Assembly (NCBI RefSeq): GCF_044542075.1
Contig: NZ_JBITTU010000007.1
Coordinates: 1 to 64,000, forward strand
From: Leeuwenhoekiella sp044542075
GTDB taxonomy: Bacteria > Bacteroidota > Bacteroidia > Flavobacteriales > Flavobacteriaceae
DNA: 64,000 bases
Direction of reading: 5' to 3'
Both the position numbers and the translations under genes were made by a program. Shown here piece by piece: positions 1 to 7,011 of the stretch (the stretch's first letter is position 1; each line of letters opens with the position of its first letter). Under the pieces are notes generated by a model. That model had not been told where the DNA came from and ran no database searches. It saw only the letters and a program-made list of their open reading frames with translations.

Positions 1-88
1 TTGAAGTTAAAAAATGTGGCTGTCTTGAAAGAAAAAAGTAAATTGAATAACCTAATTAAAAGTAACACTTGTTGCGCTAGAACCTTGA

Positions 89-646
89 ATGCACCAACTC
101 AATAACAAACATATAATTGGAATATTATTCTTAATCTCAATTCTGACCTCTTGCAAGTCCGAAATGAAAAATGAATTGACCGAAAAAACATTTCCTGTAG
201 TAATTGAGGAATATTCAAAAAGCAGATTTCATCATTCTGACACAACAACTTTAACTATCCGAAAAAATGACAGCATAAACTTTCATTTATTTGGACTTGA
301 AAGTGATGGTGAATATGAAATAATTATGGACTTACCTTTCGAATTCAATCTGAACGATAGTTCCCAAATTCTGATTGACAAAATTCCTGTAAAACTGATT
401 TCCGAAAAACAGTATTCTGATAAAAACAATCGATTGACTGTCAAGAAATATTATTACGACATCGAAAATCAGGCAGATGAAGAAGGAAACTTTTTTGTGA
501 TGGAAGACAGAATTATAGCTTTTAGTTCAGATGCTTGGAATTTGCAAAAATTTTATAAATATGAGAATTCGAAAATTACAGAATTACTAAAAAAAGATAC
601 AACTGATTTCTTTTATAGATTTAAAAACGACAGAATAATTGAATAA
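89..646 (+). CDS. Hypothetical lipoprotein
   Basis: A 185-residue protein I do not recognise. It starts with a hydrophobic segment (about residues 9-20) ending in a lipobox-like LTSC, so it is probably exported and lipidated at Cys22. The rest is charged and hydrophilic with no catalytic motif that I can see. It ends in an Asp/Arg-rich tail (FKNDRIIE). The gene stands alone: upstream is only the window edge and downstream is a short inverted-repeat element. Its base composition is very AT-rich, more than many neighbours, which could reflect a recently acquired or fast-evolving accessory gene. Function unknown. Confidence 0.6.
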   Translation: MHQLNNKHIIGILFLISILTSCKSEMKNELTEKTFPVVIEEYSKSRFHHSDTTTLTIRKNDSINFHLFGLESDGEYEIIMDLPFEFNLNDSSQILIDKIPVKLISEKQYSDKNNRLTVKKYYYDIENQADEEGNFFVMEDRIIAFSSDAWNLQKFYKYENSKITELLKKDTTDFFYRFKNDRIIE

Positions 647-651
647 AAGCC

Positions 652-785
652 AGTTGCCAACACCGTATAAAAATAATGCTTAGTTTAGTGCTTAATCAAG
701 AGTCCGTGCACTTTTGTTACGTCTGATTTTCCTGCGGAAAATCCTAGCACACAAAACCGCACTATTCTTATACATAAACGTTGTA
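652..785. repeat. Candidate dispersed intergenic repeat with imperfect inverted ends
   Basis: A gene-free stretch whose left end (GTTGCCAACACCGTATAA) is an imperfect inverted match to its right end (ttatacataaacgttgt). Inside is a perfect hairpin, GATTTTCC-TGC-GGAAAATC, at 725-743. The CAAC-ACCGTATAA and TATAC-TAAACGTTG ends resemble short palindromic intergenic repeats found in many copies in flavobacterial genomes. No open frame is carried. Repetition cannot be shown from one window, so the call rests on the ends and internal palindrome. Confidence 0.4.
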
Positions 786-1085
786 AAATATAAAATTGTT
801 CAGATCTATAATGAACGAAATATATTGAGTTTCATACCTCACTTTCTATTAAACTTACCAGTCTTACTCCTTCCCTAGTGTGGCTTTTTTGCTAAGGTCA
901 CGGATGAAAAAAATGATTTTCAAAACTGTCCTGTTTTTAGGGAAGCCTACAAAAAAGGGAAGCCTACATTACGGAGAGTAATACTTAGAATGTATATAAT
1001 TCAATGCTAGAAAATTGAAATCTATCTATTAAAAAACCGATATTAGTAGTTGGTATAATTTAGAGAGTATATTATAGAATTAAAT
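786..1085. other. Intergenic region with a direct repeat
   Basis: About 300 bases without a supportable gene. The only structure is the direct repeat GGGAAGCCTACA at 940-951 and 957-968, a 17-base period that would place both copies near the same helical face over 1.6 turns. It lies about 120-145 bases before the start of the SGNH hydrolase gene. No TAnnTTTG -7 element with good spacing was found. Confidence 0.4.
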
Positions 1086-2291
1086 ATGATAAATTATTTA
1101 AAATTCAAAAAATATAGTAAACAAGTACTATTTGTTTTATTAGTCTCTATATTAACTACTTTTTCTGGTTTAGGTCAAAATGGTAATTGGGTAGGAACCT
1201 GGAGTTGTGCACCTTATGCAGCCGGATCAACAAACACCCCTCCTCCTCCTTATTTAACTAATAATACGCTGCGCCAAGTGGTACGTGTATCTATAGGTGG
1301 TGATACATTACGTTTAAAGTTTTCAAACAAAACCAGTCCTCAAGCACTTACGCTTCAGGCAGTTAACATCGCTGTTTCACAAGGAGGAAGTACTATTGAT
1401 TCAACCACATTAACTTCTTTAAAATTTAATGGAAATACTGCAATTACTATAGCTCCTTTCGACACTCAAGTTTCAGACGCTGTAGCATTTGCGTTAAAGC
1501 CGGGTATGCATATCGCTATTACTACTTTTTATGGTAATCTAGATGAATCGTCTAATATTACCAGCCACGTTGCCTCACGTACAGACTCTTATATTCTTAC
1601 AGGTGATCAGACTTCATTAGGAATATTTAACAATCCTACAATAACTGCGCATTGGTTTCATATAAATGCTATAGATGTTTTAACTCAAGAACCTTCGGCC
1701 TGTATTGGTATTTTGGGAGACTCAATTACAGATGGTTATGGACTTTCGGGAGGTTTACAAAATAGATGGCCTGATATTTTTTCGCAGCAATTGCTGAATG
1801 ATTCCCGAACAAAAAATATTGGAGTATTAAATTTGGGTATTGGCGGTTCTACACTTATAGGCTCTGGCATAGGCAGATATAAAGACGATTTACTGGCACA
1901 GGCAGGTATAAAATATATCATTCTATTTTATGGCACCAATGATATCTATTCTAATGCTTCAGCAGACGAAATTATAAAAGCGTATCACAAAATTATAACC
2001 GATGCACGTGCTCAAAACATAAAAATTTATGGTGCAACGATTACCCCATTTAAAGGCAGTGGACATTATTCTAAAGCTCACGAAATTGTTAGAAAGGATG
2101 TAAATGAGTGGATTAGAACTCCTGGTAATTTTGATGCTTATATAGATTTTGACAAAATCCTAAGAGACCCTGCCGACCCTGAAAAGATATTAAAAAACTA
2201 TACTGAAGACTGGTTACACCCCAATATTGAAGGGTATGTATTACTGGGGAAATCTGTTAATCTTAATCTTTTCTCGATGAAAGAGAATTAA
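1086..2291 (+). CDS. Secreted SGNH/GDSL-family hydrolase (putative esterase)
   Basis: A 401-residue exported hydrolase. Residues 1 to about 30 form a signal peptide ending near SGLGQ. The SGNH motifs are visible: block I GDSITDG with nucleophile Ser213, block III GTND at 283-286, and block V DWLHP with Asp375 and His378. The N-terminal 180 residues before block I form an all-beta region typical of two-domain bacterial GDSL esterases that deacetylate or deacylate carbohydrates. The family acts on acyl esters; the substrate cannot be told from sequence. It stands alone, with no polysaccharide-utilisation partners beside it, and the TetR gene that follows has its own promoter. Confidence 0.85.
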   Translation: MINYLKFKKYSKQVLFVLLVSILTTFSGLGQNGNWVGTWSCAPYAAGSTNTPPPPYLTNNTLRQVVRVSIGGDTLRLKFSNKTSPQALTLQAVNIAVSQGGSTIDSTTLTSLKFNGNTAITIAPFDTQVSDAVAFALKPGMHIAITTFYGNLDESSNITSHVASRTDSYILTGDQTSLGIFNNPTITAHWFHINAIDVLTQEPSACIGILGDSITDGYGLSGGLQNRWPDIFSQQLLNDSRTKNIGVLNLGIGGSTLIGSGIGRYKDDLLAQAGIKYIILFYGTNDIYSNASADEIIKAYHKIITDARAQNIKIYGATITPFKGSGHYSKAHEIVRKDVNEWIRTPGNFDAYIDFDKILRDPADPEKILKNYTEDWLHPNIEGYVLLGKSVNLNLFSMKEN

Positions 2292-2337
2292 GTTCATTCC
2301 TATAATTCAATTCAAAAAATTTAAATTTCTGTTAAGA

Positions 2338-2370
2338 TTTAGTTTAAAACTAAACGAATGGTTAGTTTTG
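2338..2370 (+). promoter_or_regulatory. Bacteroidetes-type promoter of the TetR gene
   Basis: A perfect TAnnTTTG -7 element (TAGTTTTG, 2363-2370) lies 21 bases after a TTTA that can serve as the -33 element (2338-2341). The TetR-type operator at 2350-2365 fills the spacer and overlaps the -7 element, so bound repressor would block its own promoter. Confidence 0.6.
2350..2365. promoter_or_regulatory. TetR operator copy 1 (autoregulatory)
   Basis: CTAAACGAATGGTTAG is an imperfect palindrome (one mismatch between arms). It differs at only two of 16 positions from the perfect-armed palindrome in front of the downstream operon (2972-2987). Two matching copies flanking a TetR gene are the classical pattern of autoregulation plus target control. 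Confidence 0.7.
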
Positions 2371-2387
2371 TAGTGTAATTAAAATTA

Positions 2388-2951
2388 ATGGCTCGTAAAA
2401 AGCAATACATAGAAGAAGAAGTGATCGCCAAAGCAATGAATTTGTTTTGGCGTAAAGGCTATGAAAACACGTCTATGCAAATGCTTGAAAAAGAAATGGG
2501 CATTAATAAATTTTCGATTTATTCAAGCTTTGGCAGTAAACACGGTCTTTTTTTAGAAAGCTTGAAATGTTACAAGTCTAAAGTAGCAGCGATGTTTGAG
2601 AAGTTTAAAAATGCTACAGAAGGTGTTGATGATATCAAACAGTTTTTCTATGATTCGGTTGAGATAAGCTCTGAGAATGAATCTGAAAAAGGTTGTTTAC
2701 TTACTAATACATATAATGAATTTTCAGAAAGTGATGATCCTTTAGTAAATGATTTAATGAGTTCATTTATGAATACTCTCAAAGATCTTTTTATCGAAAA
2801 GCTGAAATTAAGTGGTTACACAAATGAGGGTGAACTTATAAAACTTGCAAATTTTCTAGTTCTCGCTAAGCACGGTCTTGCTGCGGCTTCTCGTGTAAAT
2901 ACAGATAAAGAAATTAAAGATTACATAGAAATGACGTTTAAAAACATATAA
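2388..2951 (+). CDS. TetR/AcrR-family transcriptional regulator
   Basis: A 187-residue one-component regulator. The N-terminal three-helix DNA-binding domain covers about residues 8-55: the stretch around AMNLFWRKGYENTSM is helix 1 and the turn, and the recognition region lies near MGINKFSIYSSFGSKHGLF. The C-terminal ligand-binding half is all helical and, as usual, poorly conserved, so the inducer is unknown. The MARKKQY start and the tryptophan in FWRKGY match the family branch that controls oxidoreductase operons. A matching 16-bp palindrome lies in its own promoter and just before the next gene, so it probably represses itself and the six-gene operon at 3018-6924. Confidence 0.9.
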   Translation: MARKKQYIEEEVIAKAMNLFWRKGYENTSMQMLEKEMGINKFSIYSSFGSKHGLFLESLKCYKSKVAAMFEKFKNATEGVDDIKQFFYDSVEISSENESEKGCLLTNTYNEFSESDDPLVNDLMSSFMNTLKDLFIEKLKLSGYTNEGELIKLANFLVLAKHGLAAASRVNTDKEIKDYIEMTFKNI

Positions 2952-2971
2952 ACGTTTTTTTTAAGCTAAAA

Positions 2972-2987
2972 CTAAACGAACGTTTAG
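2972..2987. promoter_or_regulatory. TetR operator copy 2 (operon operator)
   Basis: CTAAACGAACGTTTAG has perfect 7-base arms around AA. It sits 20 bases after the TetR stop codon and 31 bases before the AhpD-like gene, at the right place to control the operon 3018-6924. It nearly matches the copy at 2350-2365. No canonical -7 element was found after it. Confidence 0.7.
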
Positions 2988-3017
2988 ATATTATACTAAA
3001 TAATAAAATTGATAACT

Positions 3018-3566
3018 ATGACAACTTTAAAAATTCACGATTTAGAAACTGCTCCAGAAGCGAGCAAACCCTTTTTAGAACAATCACAAAAAACCAATGG
3101 TATGATTCCAGGTTTACACGGTGTTTTAGCTGGTGCTCCAGGATTATTAGAAGGCTATCAGAACTTACATAAGCTGTTTATGGATTCTTCTTTTGATAAA
3201 GATGAATTAACAGTAGTATGGCAGACTATTAATGTAGAACACGAGTGCCACTATTGCGTTCCTGCACACACAGCTATTGCTAATATGATGAAAGTAGATG
3301 AGCACATTACAAAATCATTACGTAATGAGACTCCATTAGAAAATTCAAAACTAGAAGCATTACGTACGTTTACATTGTCTATGGTTCGTAATCGCGGTAA
3401 TGTAGCGCAAGCAGATCTACAGGCATTTTACGATGCAGGTTATGGTGAACGTCAAGTTCTTGAAGTAATCTTAGGTCTATCTCAAAAGGTAATAAGTAAC
3501 TATACAAATCACATTGCAAATACTCCGGTAGATGCTCCTTTTGAAAAATTTGCCTGGAAAAAATAA
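3018..3566 (+). CDS. Carboxymuconolactone decarboxylase (AhpD-like) family protein
   Basis: A 182-residue all-helical CMD/AhpD-family protein. The signature EHECHYCVPAH is at about residues 74-84 with redox cysteines Cys77 and Cys80 and His84, the CxxC(x3)H arrangement of AhpD-type alkylhydroperoxidase partners. The family includes peroxidase reductants and lactone decarboxylases; the CxxC points to thiol redox work in the cytoplasm. An upstream TTG at 3009 in frame is possible, but the ATG at 3018 gives the usual MTTLKIHDLE N-terminus. It is the first gene of the presumed TetR-controlled operon and directly follows operator copy 2. A DsbA/FrnE-like gene at the end of the operon fits a thiol-redox theme. 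Confidence 0.88.
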   Translation: MTTLKIHDLETAPEASKPFLEQSQKTNGMIPGLHGVLAGAPGLLEGYQNLHKLFMDSSFDKDELTVVWQTINVEHECHYCVPAHTAIANMMKVDEHITKSLRNETPLENSKLEALRTFTLSMVRNRGNVAQADLQAFYDAGYGERQVLEVILGLSQKVISNYTNHIANTPVDAPFEKFAWKK

Positions 3567-3661
3567 AGCGAGTTCCTAAACACTCTTTATAAAATGCTAC
3601 AGACCTTTTACTATTTGTAGAAGGTCTCAGCATTTTTCTAATAACAATTTAAATTATAACT

Positions 3662-4396
3662 ATGAGTATTTTAATAAAAGATAAAATCGCCTTAGTAACT
3701 GGCGCAAATCGCGGAATTGGTAAAGCAATTACAGAATCATTTTTAGAGCACGGAGCTAAAAAAGTATATCTCGCCGTAAGGGATATTACTTCTACTAAAG
3801 AGCTTGAAGATAAATACGGAAATCGTGTTGAGACTTTAGAAGCAGACGTATCTGATACACAATCTATAAAAAGATTAGCAGAGCAAACTCTTGATGTTGC
3901 AATTGTAGTTAATAATGCAGGAATAGGGACACCCTGTGCAACTCTTGAAGAAGATGTTTTAGAAAGCTTAACGAAACAACTTGATGTTAATGCGTTTGGT
4001 CTTTTGCGTGTAGCAACCTCGTTTGCTCAAACATTAGAAAAAAATAAAGGTGCTCTTGTACAGCTCAATTCTGTGGCATCAATAAAGAATTTCCCTCACT
4101 TATCTACGTATTCTGCATCTAAAGCTGCTTCGTATTCTTTGACTCAAGGATTAAGAGCAGAACTAAGTCCTAAAGGAGTAACTATATTGAGCGTACATCC
4201 AGGACCTGTGGATACAGATATGGGCGCTGCAGCAGGATTTGAAGATGGTGCAGATACCTCGGTGATTGCTGAAGGAATTGTAACTTCTCTTGAAGCCGGA
4301 GATTTTCATTTATTCCCTGATGAAATGGCTAAACAGTTTGAAAGTGCATATAGTAACTTTTCTGAAAATATCGTCTTAGCGGATCTTTCAGAATAA
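3662..4396 (+). CDS. Short-chain dehydrogenase/reductase (classical SDR)
   Basis: A 244-residue cytoplasmic NAD(P)-dependent oxidoreductase of usual family length. The Rossmann motif TGANRGIG is at 13-20, NNAG at 84-87, Asn110, a catalytic Ser near 137, and YSASK with Tyr150 and Lys154 complete the catalytic tetrad. Asp after strand 2 is not evident; Arg40 in LAVRD hints at NADPH preference. The PG motif HPGPVDTDM follows the active site. It is separated from the AhpD-like gene by 95 bases but lies on the same strand and is followed at 14 bases by an EthD gene. The substrate is probably a small carbonyl compound or alcohol, not identifiable here. Confidence 0.92.
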   Translation: MSILIKDKIALVTGANRGIGKAITESFLEHGAKKVYLAVRDITSTKELEDKYGNRVETLEADVSDTQSIKRLAEQTLDVAIVVNNAGIGTPCATLEEDVLESLTKQLDVNAFGLLRVATSFAQTLEKNKGALVQLNSVASIKNFPHLSTYSASKAASYSLTQGLRAELSPKGVTILSVHPGPVDTDMGAAAGFEDGADTSVIAEGIVTSLEAGDFHLFPDEMAKQFESAYSNFSENIVLADLSE

Positions 4397-4410
4397 TTAA
4401 ATATTGAACT

Positions 4411-4719
4411 ATGATAAAATTAACTGTAATGTATCCCAATAATGTAAACTTAACATTTGATAAGGATTACTATTTAAGCAAACACGGAAATCTAATTGCA
4501 GAATTATTAGGTGAAGCAATTATAGATTCTGATGTGAATTTTGGTATTGCTTCAGCATCACCCACTGAGCCCGCTCCTTATGCTGTGATTGCAAATATCA
4601 CTTTTAATTCTATGGAAAGTTTTGAAAAATCGTTTGGGGCTAACGCTGAAACAATTTTAGCAGATTTGCCAAACTTTACTAACGCAAACCCGGTTGTTCA
4701 AATAAGCGAGGTAGCGTAA
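4411..4719 (+). CDS. EthD-family protein
   Basis: A 102-residue single-domain protein of the EthD ferredoxin-like alpha/beta-barrel family. MIKLTVMYPN begins the first strand, and the FDKDYYLSKHGNLIAELLG stretch carries the conserved YL-xxH motif (His25). EthD proteins are small dimeric barrels found with oxygenases in ether and polyketide degradation; the actual reaction is usually unknown. It follows the SDR gene by 14 bases in the TetR-controlled operon. A second EthD protein is encoded at 11004. Confidence 0.8.
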   Translation: MIKLTVMYPNNVNLTFDKDYYLSKHGNLIAELLGEAIIDSDVNFGIASASPTEPAPYAVIANITFNSMESFEKSFGANAETILADLPNFTNANPVVQISEVA

Positions 4720-4747
4720 TTCAATCATTCTTTTAAACTAATCAATT

Positions 4748-5587
4748 ATGAAAATTAAACTGTTATCAGGAATAGTGAGCTTGGCATTAATCTCTTGTGG
4801 ATTTAATGACTCTTCTAAAAATACAACCAGTACTGAGGATACTCAAGAAGAAAAAATAGCTGAACCCGAATTTCAAAATAAAGGTCACGAATTAATTTAT
4901 GCAGTAGTTCAAAAGGTTGGAAATAAAGATTCACTTTGGGCAAAAAATGATGTGATTTACACATATACTTACAAAACTCCAGACGGAAAAACTGATATTA
5001 GTACCGAAAAATACCTTTTTGATGGTGAACTTTCTTATGGTGCTTATTCTACACATGAACGCACACTTCCTGAATTAGAAGGAGTAATTGAGCAGGGATT
5101 TGATGGTGAGAATTTTTGGTTACGTCACAACGATACCTATTTATCTGATGAGGAAATGATGAAGCAAGTTGCTTTTAATAGACCTACTAATTTTTACTGG
5201 TTTACGATGATGCAAAAGCTACTTGACGACGGTATAAACTATGAATACTTGAATAAGAAAACCATCGACAGTACTACCTATGACGTTGTAAAAATAACTT
5301 TTGATCTTAATGAGGATAAACCTACAGACATCTATCAGGTTTATATCAATGAAGAAACTAATTTAATAGATCGCTTTTTATTTACAGTAGCAGATTTCAA
5401 TGTTATAGAAACTCCGTATTTGATGGTTTTAGAATATGAAGAAATCGATAATATGCTGATACCTACTTCTCGTAAGTACAAAAAATCGTCTTGGGAAGGT
5501 GAGTTAACAGATGAGCCGTGGATTTATGTAAACTGGACCAATATCAAATTTGATAATGGTCTCAATAAGAAATTTTTCACAAAATAA
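4748..5587 (+). CDS. Lipoprotein, DUF6503-like
   Basis: A 279-residue predicted lipoprotein: a short signal peptide ends in the lipobox LISC, giving lipid-modified Cys17, then a Ser/Thr/Glu-rich linker to about residue 45. The rest is a beta-rich domain beginning HELIYAVVQKVG that resembles the flavobacterial DUF6503 family (outer-membrane-lipoprotein-sorting LolA/LppX-like fold by inference). The protein should face the periplasm or the cell surface. Its place inside an operon of cytoplasmic redox enzymes is unusual and may link envelope lipids to the stress response. Function unknown; the family name is from memory of similar sequences. Confidence 0.65.
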   Translation: MKIKLLSGIVSLALISCGFNDSSKNTTSTEDTQEEKIAEPEFQNKGHELIYAVVQKVGNKDSLWAKNDVIYTYTYKTPDGKTDISTEKYLFDGELSYGAYSTHERTLPELEGVIEQGFDGENFWLRHNDTYLSDEEMMKQVAFNRPTNFYWFTMMQKLLDDGINYEYLNKKTIDSTTYDVVKITFDLNEDKPTDIYQVYINEETNLIDRFLFTVADFNVIETPYLMVLEYEEIDNMLIPTSRKYKKSSWEGELTDEPWIYVNWTNIKFDNGLNKKFFTK

Positions 5588-5592
5588 AGGTG

Positions 5593-6267
5593 ATGACTTA
5601 TACGCTTTCAGAACAATTATCTAAGCAGCAATTAGCCGGTCTTGTATTTAAAGATGTTTTTAGAACCACTACAGATAAACCTGGGTTTTTCCATATTAAT
5701 TTGGGCAGCGATAGTTCATCAAAAGCGTTAAGGTCATTAATGGTAAGACTTAAAAATGAGCTATCACTATTATCGTTAGCTCATTTTAAAAAGTCATTAG
5801 CTTACCATTGGTTGGTGCGGTTTGATCAACAAGTAAATACTCCGTTTCACATTGATAATGCAGGAGATCAATCATTTCTTATGCTAGGTTATGAACCTAG
5901 TGAAATTGCCAGTGAGTTATCTCTTGCAGATTTTCATAGGTATGCAAAGGCAGATTTAAAAGCTTCGGAAAACTATCTTAACACTTTTGAGCCTGTTTTT
6001 AAAGCTAATGAATCTCAACTGGCTCCTTTTACAACCACAATAAATTCTTTTAAGGAAGACTCGTACAACCTGGTGATTATAAATAATAGTCACCCCAGAT
6101 CTACGGAAACTTTAGGTGTTTTTCATAAAGCACATATTAAAAATAGTGATCTACAAAAAAGCAGAATAGTTAACTCGATGCTTATAAATATGGTTGATGA
6201 ATCTTTTGAGAATAAAACGGAACCCAGCGAAACAAATTTCATAGACACTTCTATAATAAGTAAATAA
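5593..6267 (+). CDS. Uncharacterised protein, possible 2OG-Fe(II) oxygenase fold
   Basis: A 224-residue cytoplasmic protein that I do not firmly recognise. It has an HxD pair (His86, Asp88 in TPFHIDNAGDQSF) and a later His167 in VIINNSHPRSTET followed by Arg169. This spacing and the beta-strand-rich layout are like the HxD...H iron site and the 2-oxoglutarate-binding Arg of cupin-type dioxygenases. That is inference only. The in-frame GTG at 5590 could also be used, but ATG at 5593 follows the purine-rich AAAGG directly. It starts 5 bases after the lipoprotein gene stop and ends 6 bases before the DsbA-like gene, so it is certainly in the operon. Confidence 0.45.
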   Translation: MTYTLSEQLSKQQLAGLVFKDVFRTTTDKPGFFHINLGSDSSSKALRSLMVRLKNELSLLSLAHFKKSLAYHWLVRFDQQVNTPFHIDNAGDQSFLMLGYEPSEIASELSLADFHRYAKADLKASENYLNTFEPVFKANESQLAPFTTTINSFKEDSYNLVIINNSHPRSTETLGVFHKAHIKNSDLQKSRIVNSMLINMVDESFENKTEPSETNFIDTSIISK

Positions 6268-6273
6268 AAAAAT

Positions 6274-6924
6274 ATGGCTAATAAACTGAAAATTGATATT
6301 GTATCTGATGTTGTTTGTCCGTGGTGCATAATAGGCTACAAAAGACTAGACAAAGCAATTAAAGAATTAGGTCTGGAAGACCAGATAGAATTAGAGTGGC
6401 AACCATTTGAGCTCAATCCATATATGCCTGTTGAAGGTCAAAATTTACGTGAGCATATTGCAGAAAAATACGGATCTACCACAGAGCAACAAGAAGAATC
6501 TCAACAACGTATGATAGATGCCGGTGCTGAGCTGGGGTTTACATTTGATTATTTTGAAGAGATGCGTATGGCTAACACTTTTGATGCGCATATCTTGCTA
6601 GAATATGCTAAGGATTTTGGGAAGCAAACTGAATTAAAAATGCAATTAATTAAAGCATTCTTTAGCGAGCGTAAAGATGTTTCCAGAAAAAGTATACTTG
6701 AGGAGGCTTTACTGAAAGTAGGTCTCAATGCTGAAGAGGCACTAGAACGCTTAGACAGTGAAGAAGCACGCTATGAAGTGCGCACAACCCAATCATACTG
6801 GAAAAATCTGGGTGTAAACTCAGTTCCTACATTTATTTTTGATCGTAAAAGTGCATTAACAGGCGCACAGCCGGTAGATGTTTTTAAAAAGGTTCTTTCT
6901 GAAGCTACTCAAATTAATAATTAA
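6274..6924 (+). CDS. DsbA/FrnE-family thioredoxin-fold oxidoreductase
   Basis: A 216-residue DsbA-family protein of the FrnE / 2-hydroxychromene-2-carboxylate isomerase-like branch. The active-site CPWC is at 15-18, directly after strand 1 (IDIVSDVVCPWC), and the cis-proline loop is SVPTFIFDRK near residue 190. There is no signal peptide, so it acts in the cytoplasm, as FrnE does. It probably reduces or isomerises disulfides or transfers glutathione-like thiols under oxidative stress. It is the last gene of the TetR-controlled operon, 6 bases after the previous gene, and is followed by a strong hairpin. Confidence 0.9.
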   Translation: MANKLKIDIVSDVVCPWCIIGYKRLDKAIKELGLEDQIELEWQPFELNPYMPVEGQNLREHIAEKYGSTTEQQEESQQRMIDAGAELGFTFDYFEEMRMANTFDAHILLEYAKDFGKQTELKMQLIKAFFSERKDVSRKSILEEALLKVGLNAEEALERLDSEEARYEVRTTQSYWKNLGVNSVPTFIFDRKSALTGAQPVDVFKKVLSEATQINN

Positions 6925-6962
6925 CGAACCAGAAGCTTTAATTTTTAAGTAGTGTTATATTT

Positions 6963-7008
6963 AAAAACGTTGCATTCTCAAATTGAAGAGATTGCAACGT
7001 TTTTTTTC
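6963..7008. terminator. Bidirectional rho-independent terminator
   Basis: AAAAACGTTGCA at 6963-6974 pairs with TGCAACGTTTTT at 6993-7004 and is followed by more T. It lies between two convergent genes and can stop transcription from both sides: the TetR operon (+) and the peptidase-like gene (-). Confidence 0.85.
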
Positions 7009-7011
7009 TGA

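Noticed and set aside
1..88. Start of a gene or regulatory region at the left edge
   Set aside because: Only 88 bases are available; no frame or promoter could be supported.
3379..3633. An 84-residue frame on the minus strand
   Set aside because: It lies almost wholly inside the AhpD-like gene on the other strand and shows no family motif or promoter.
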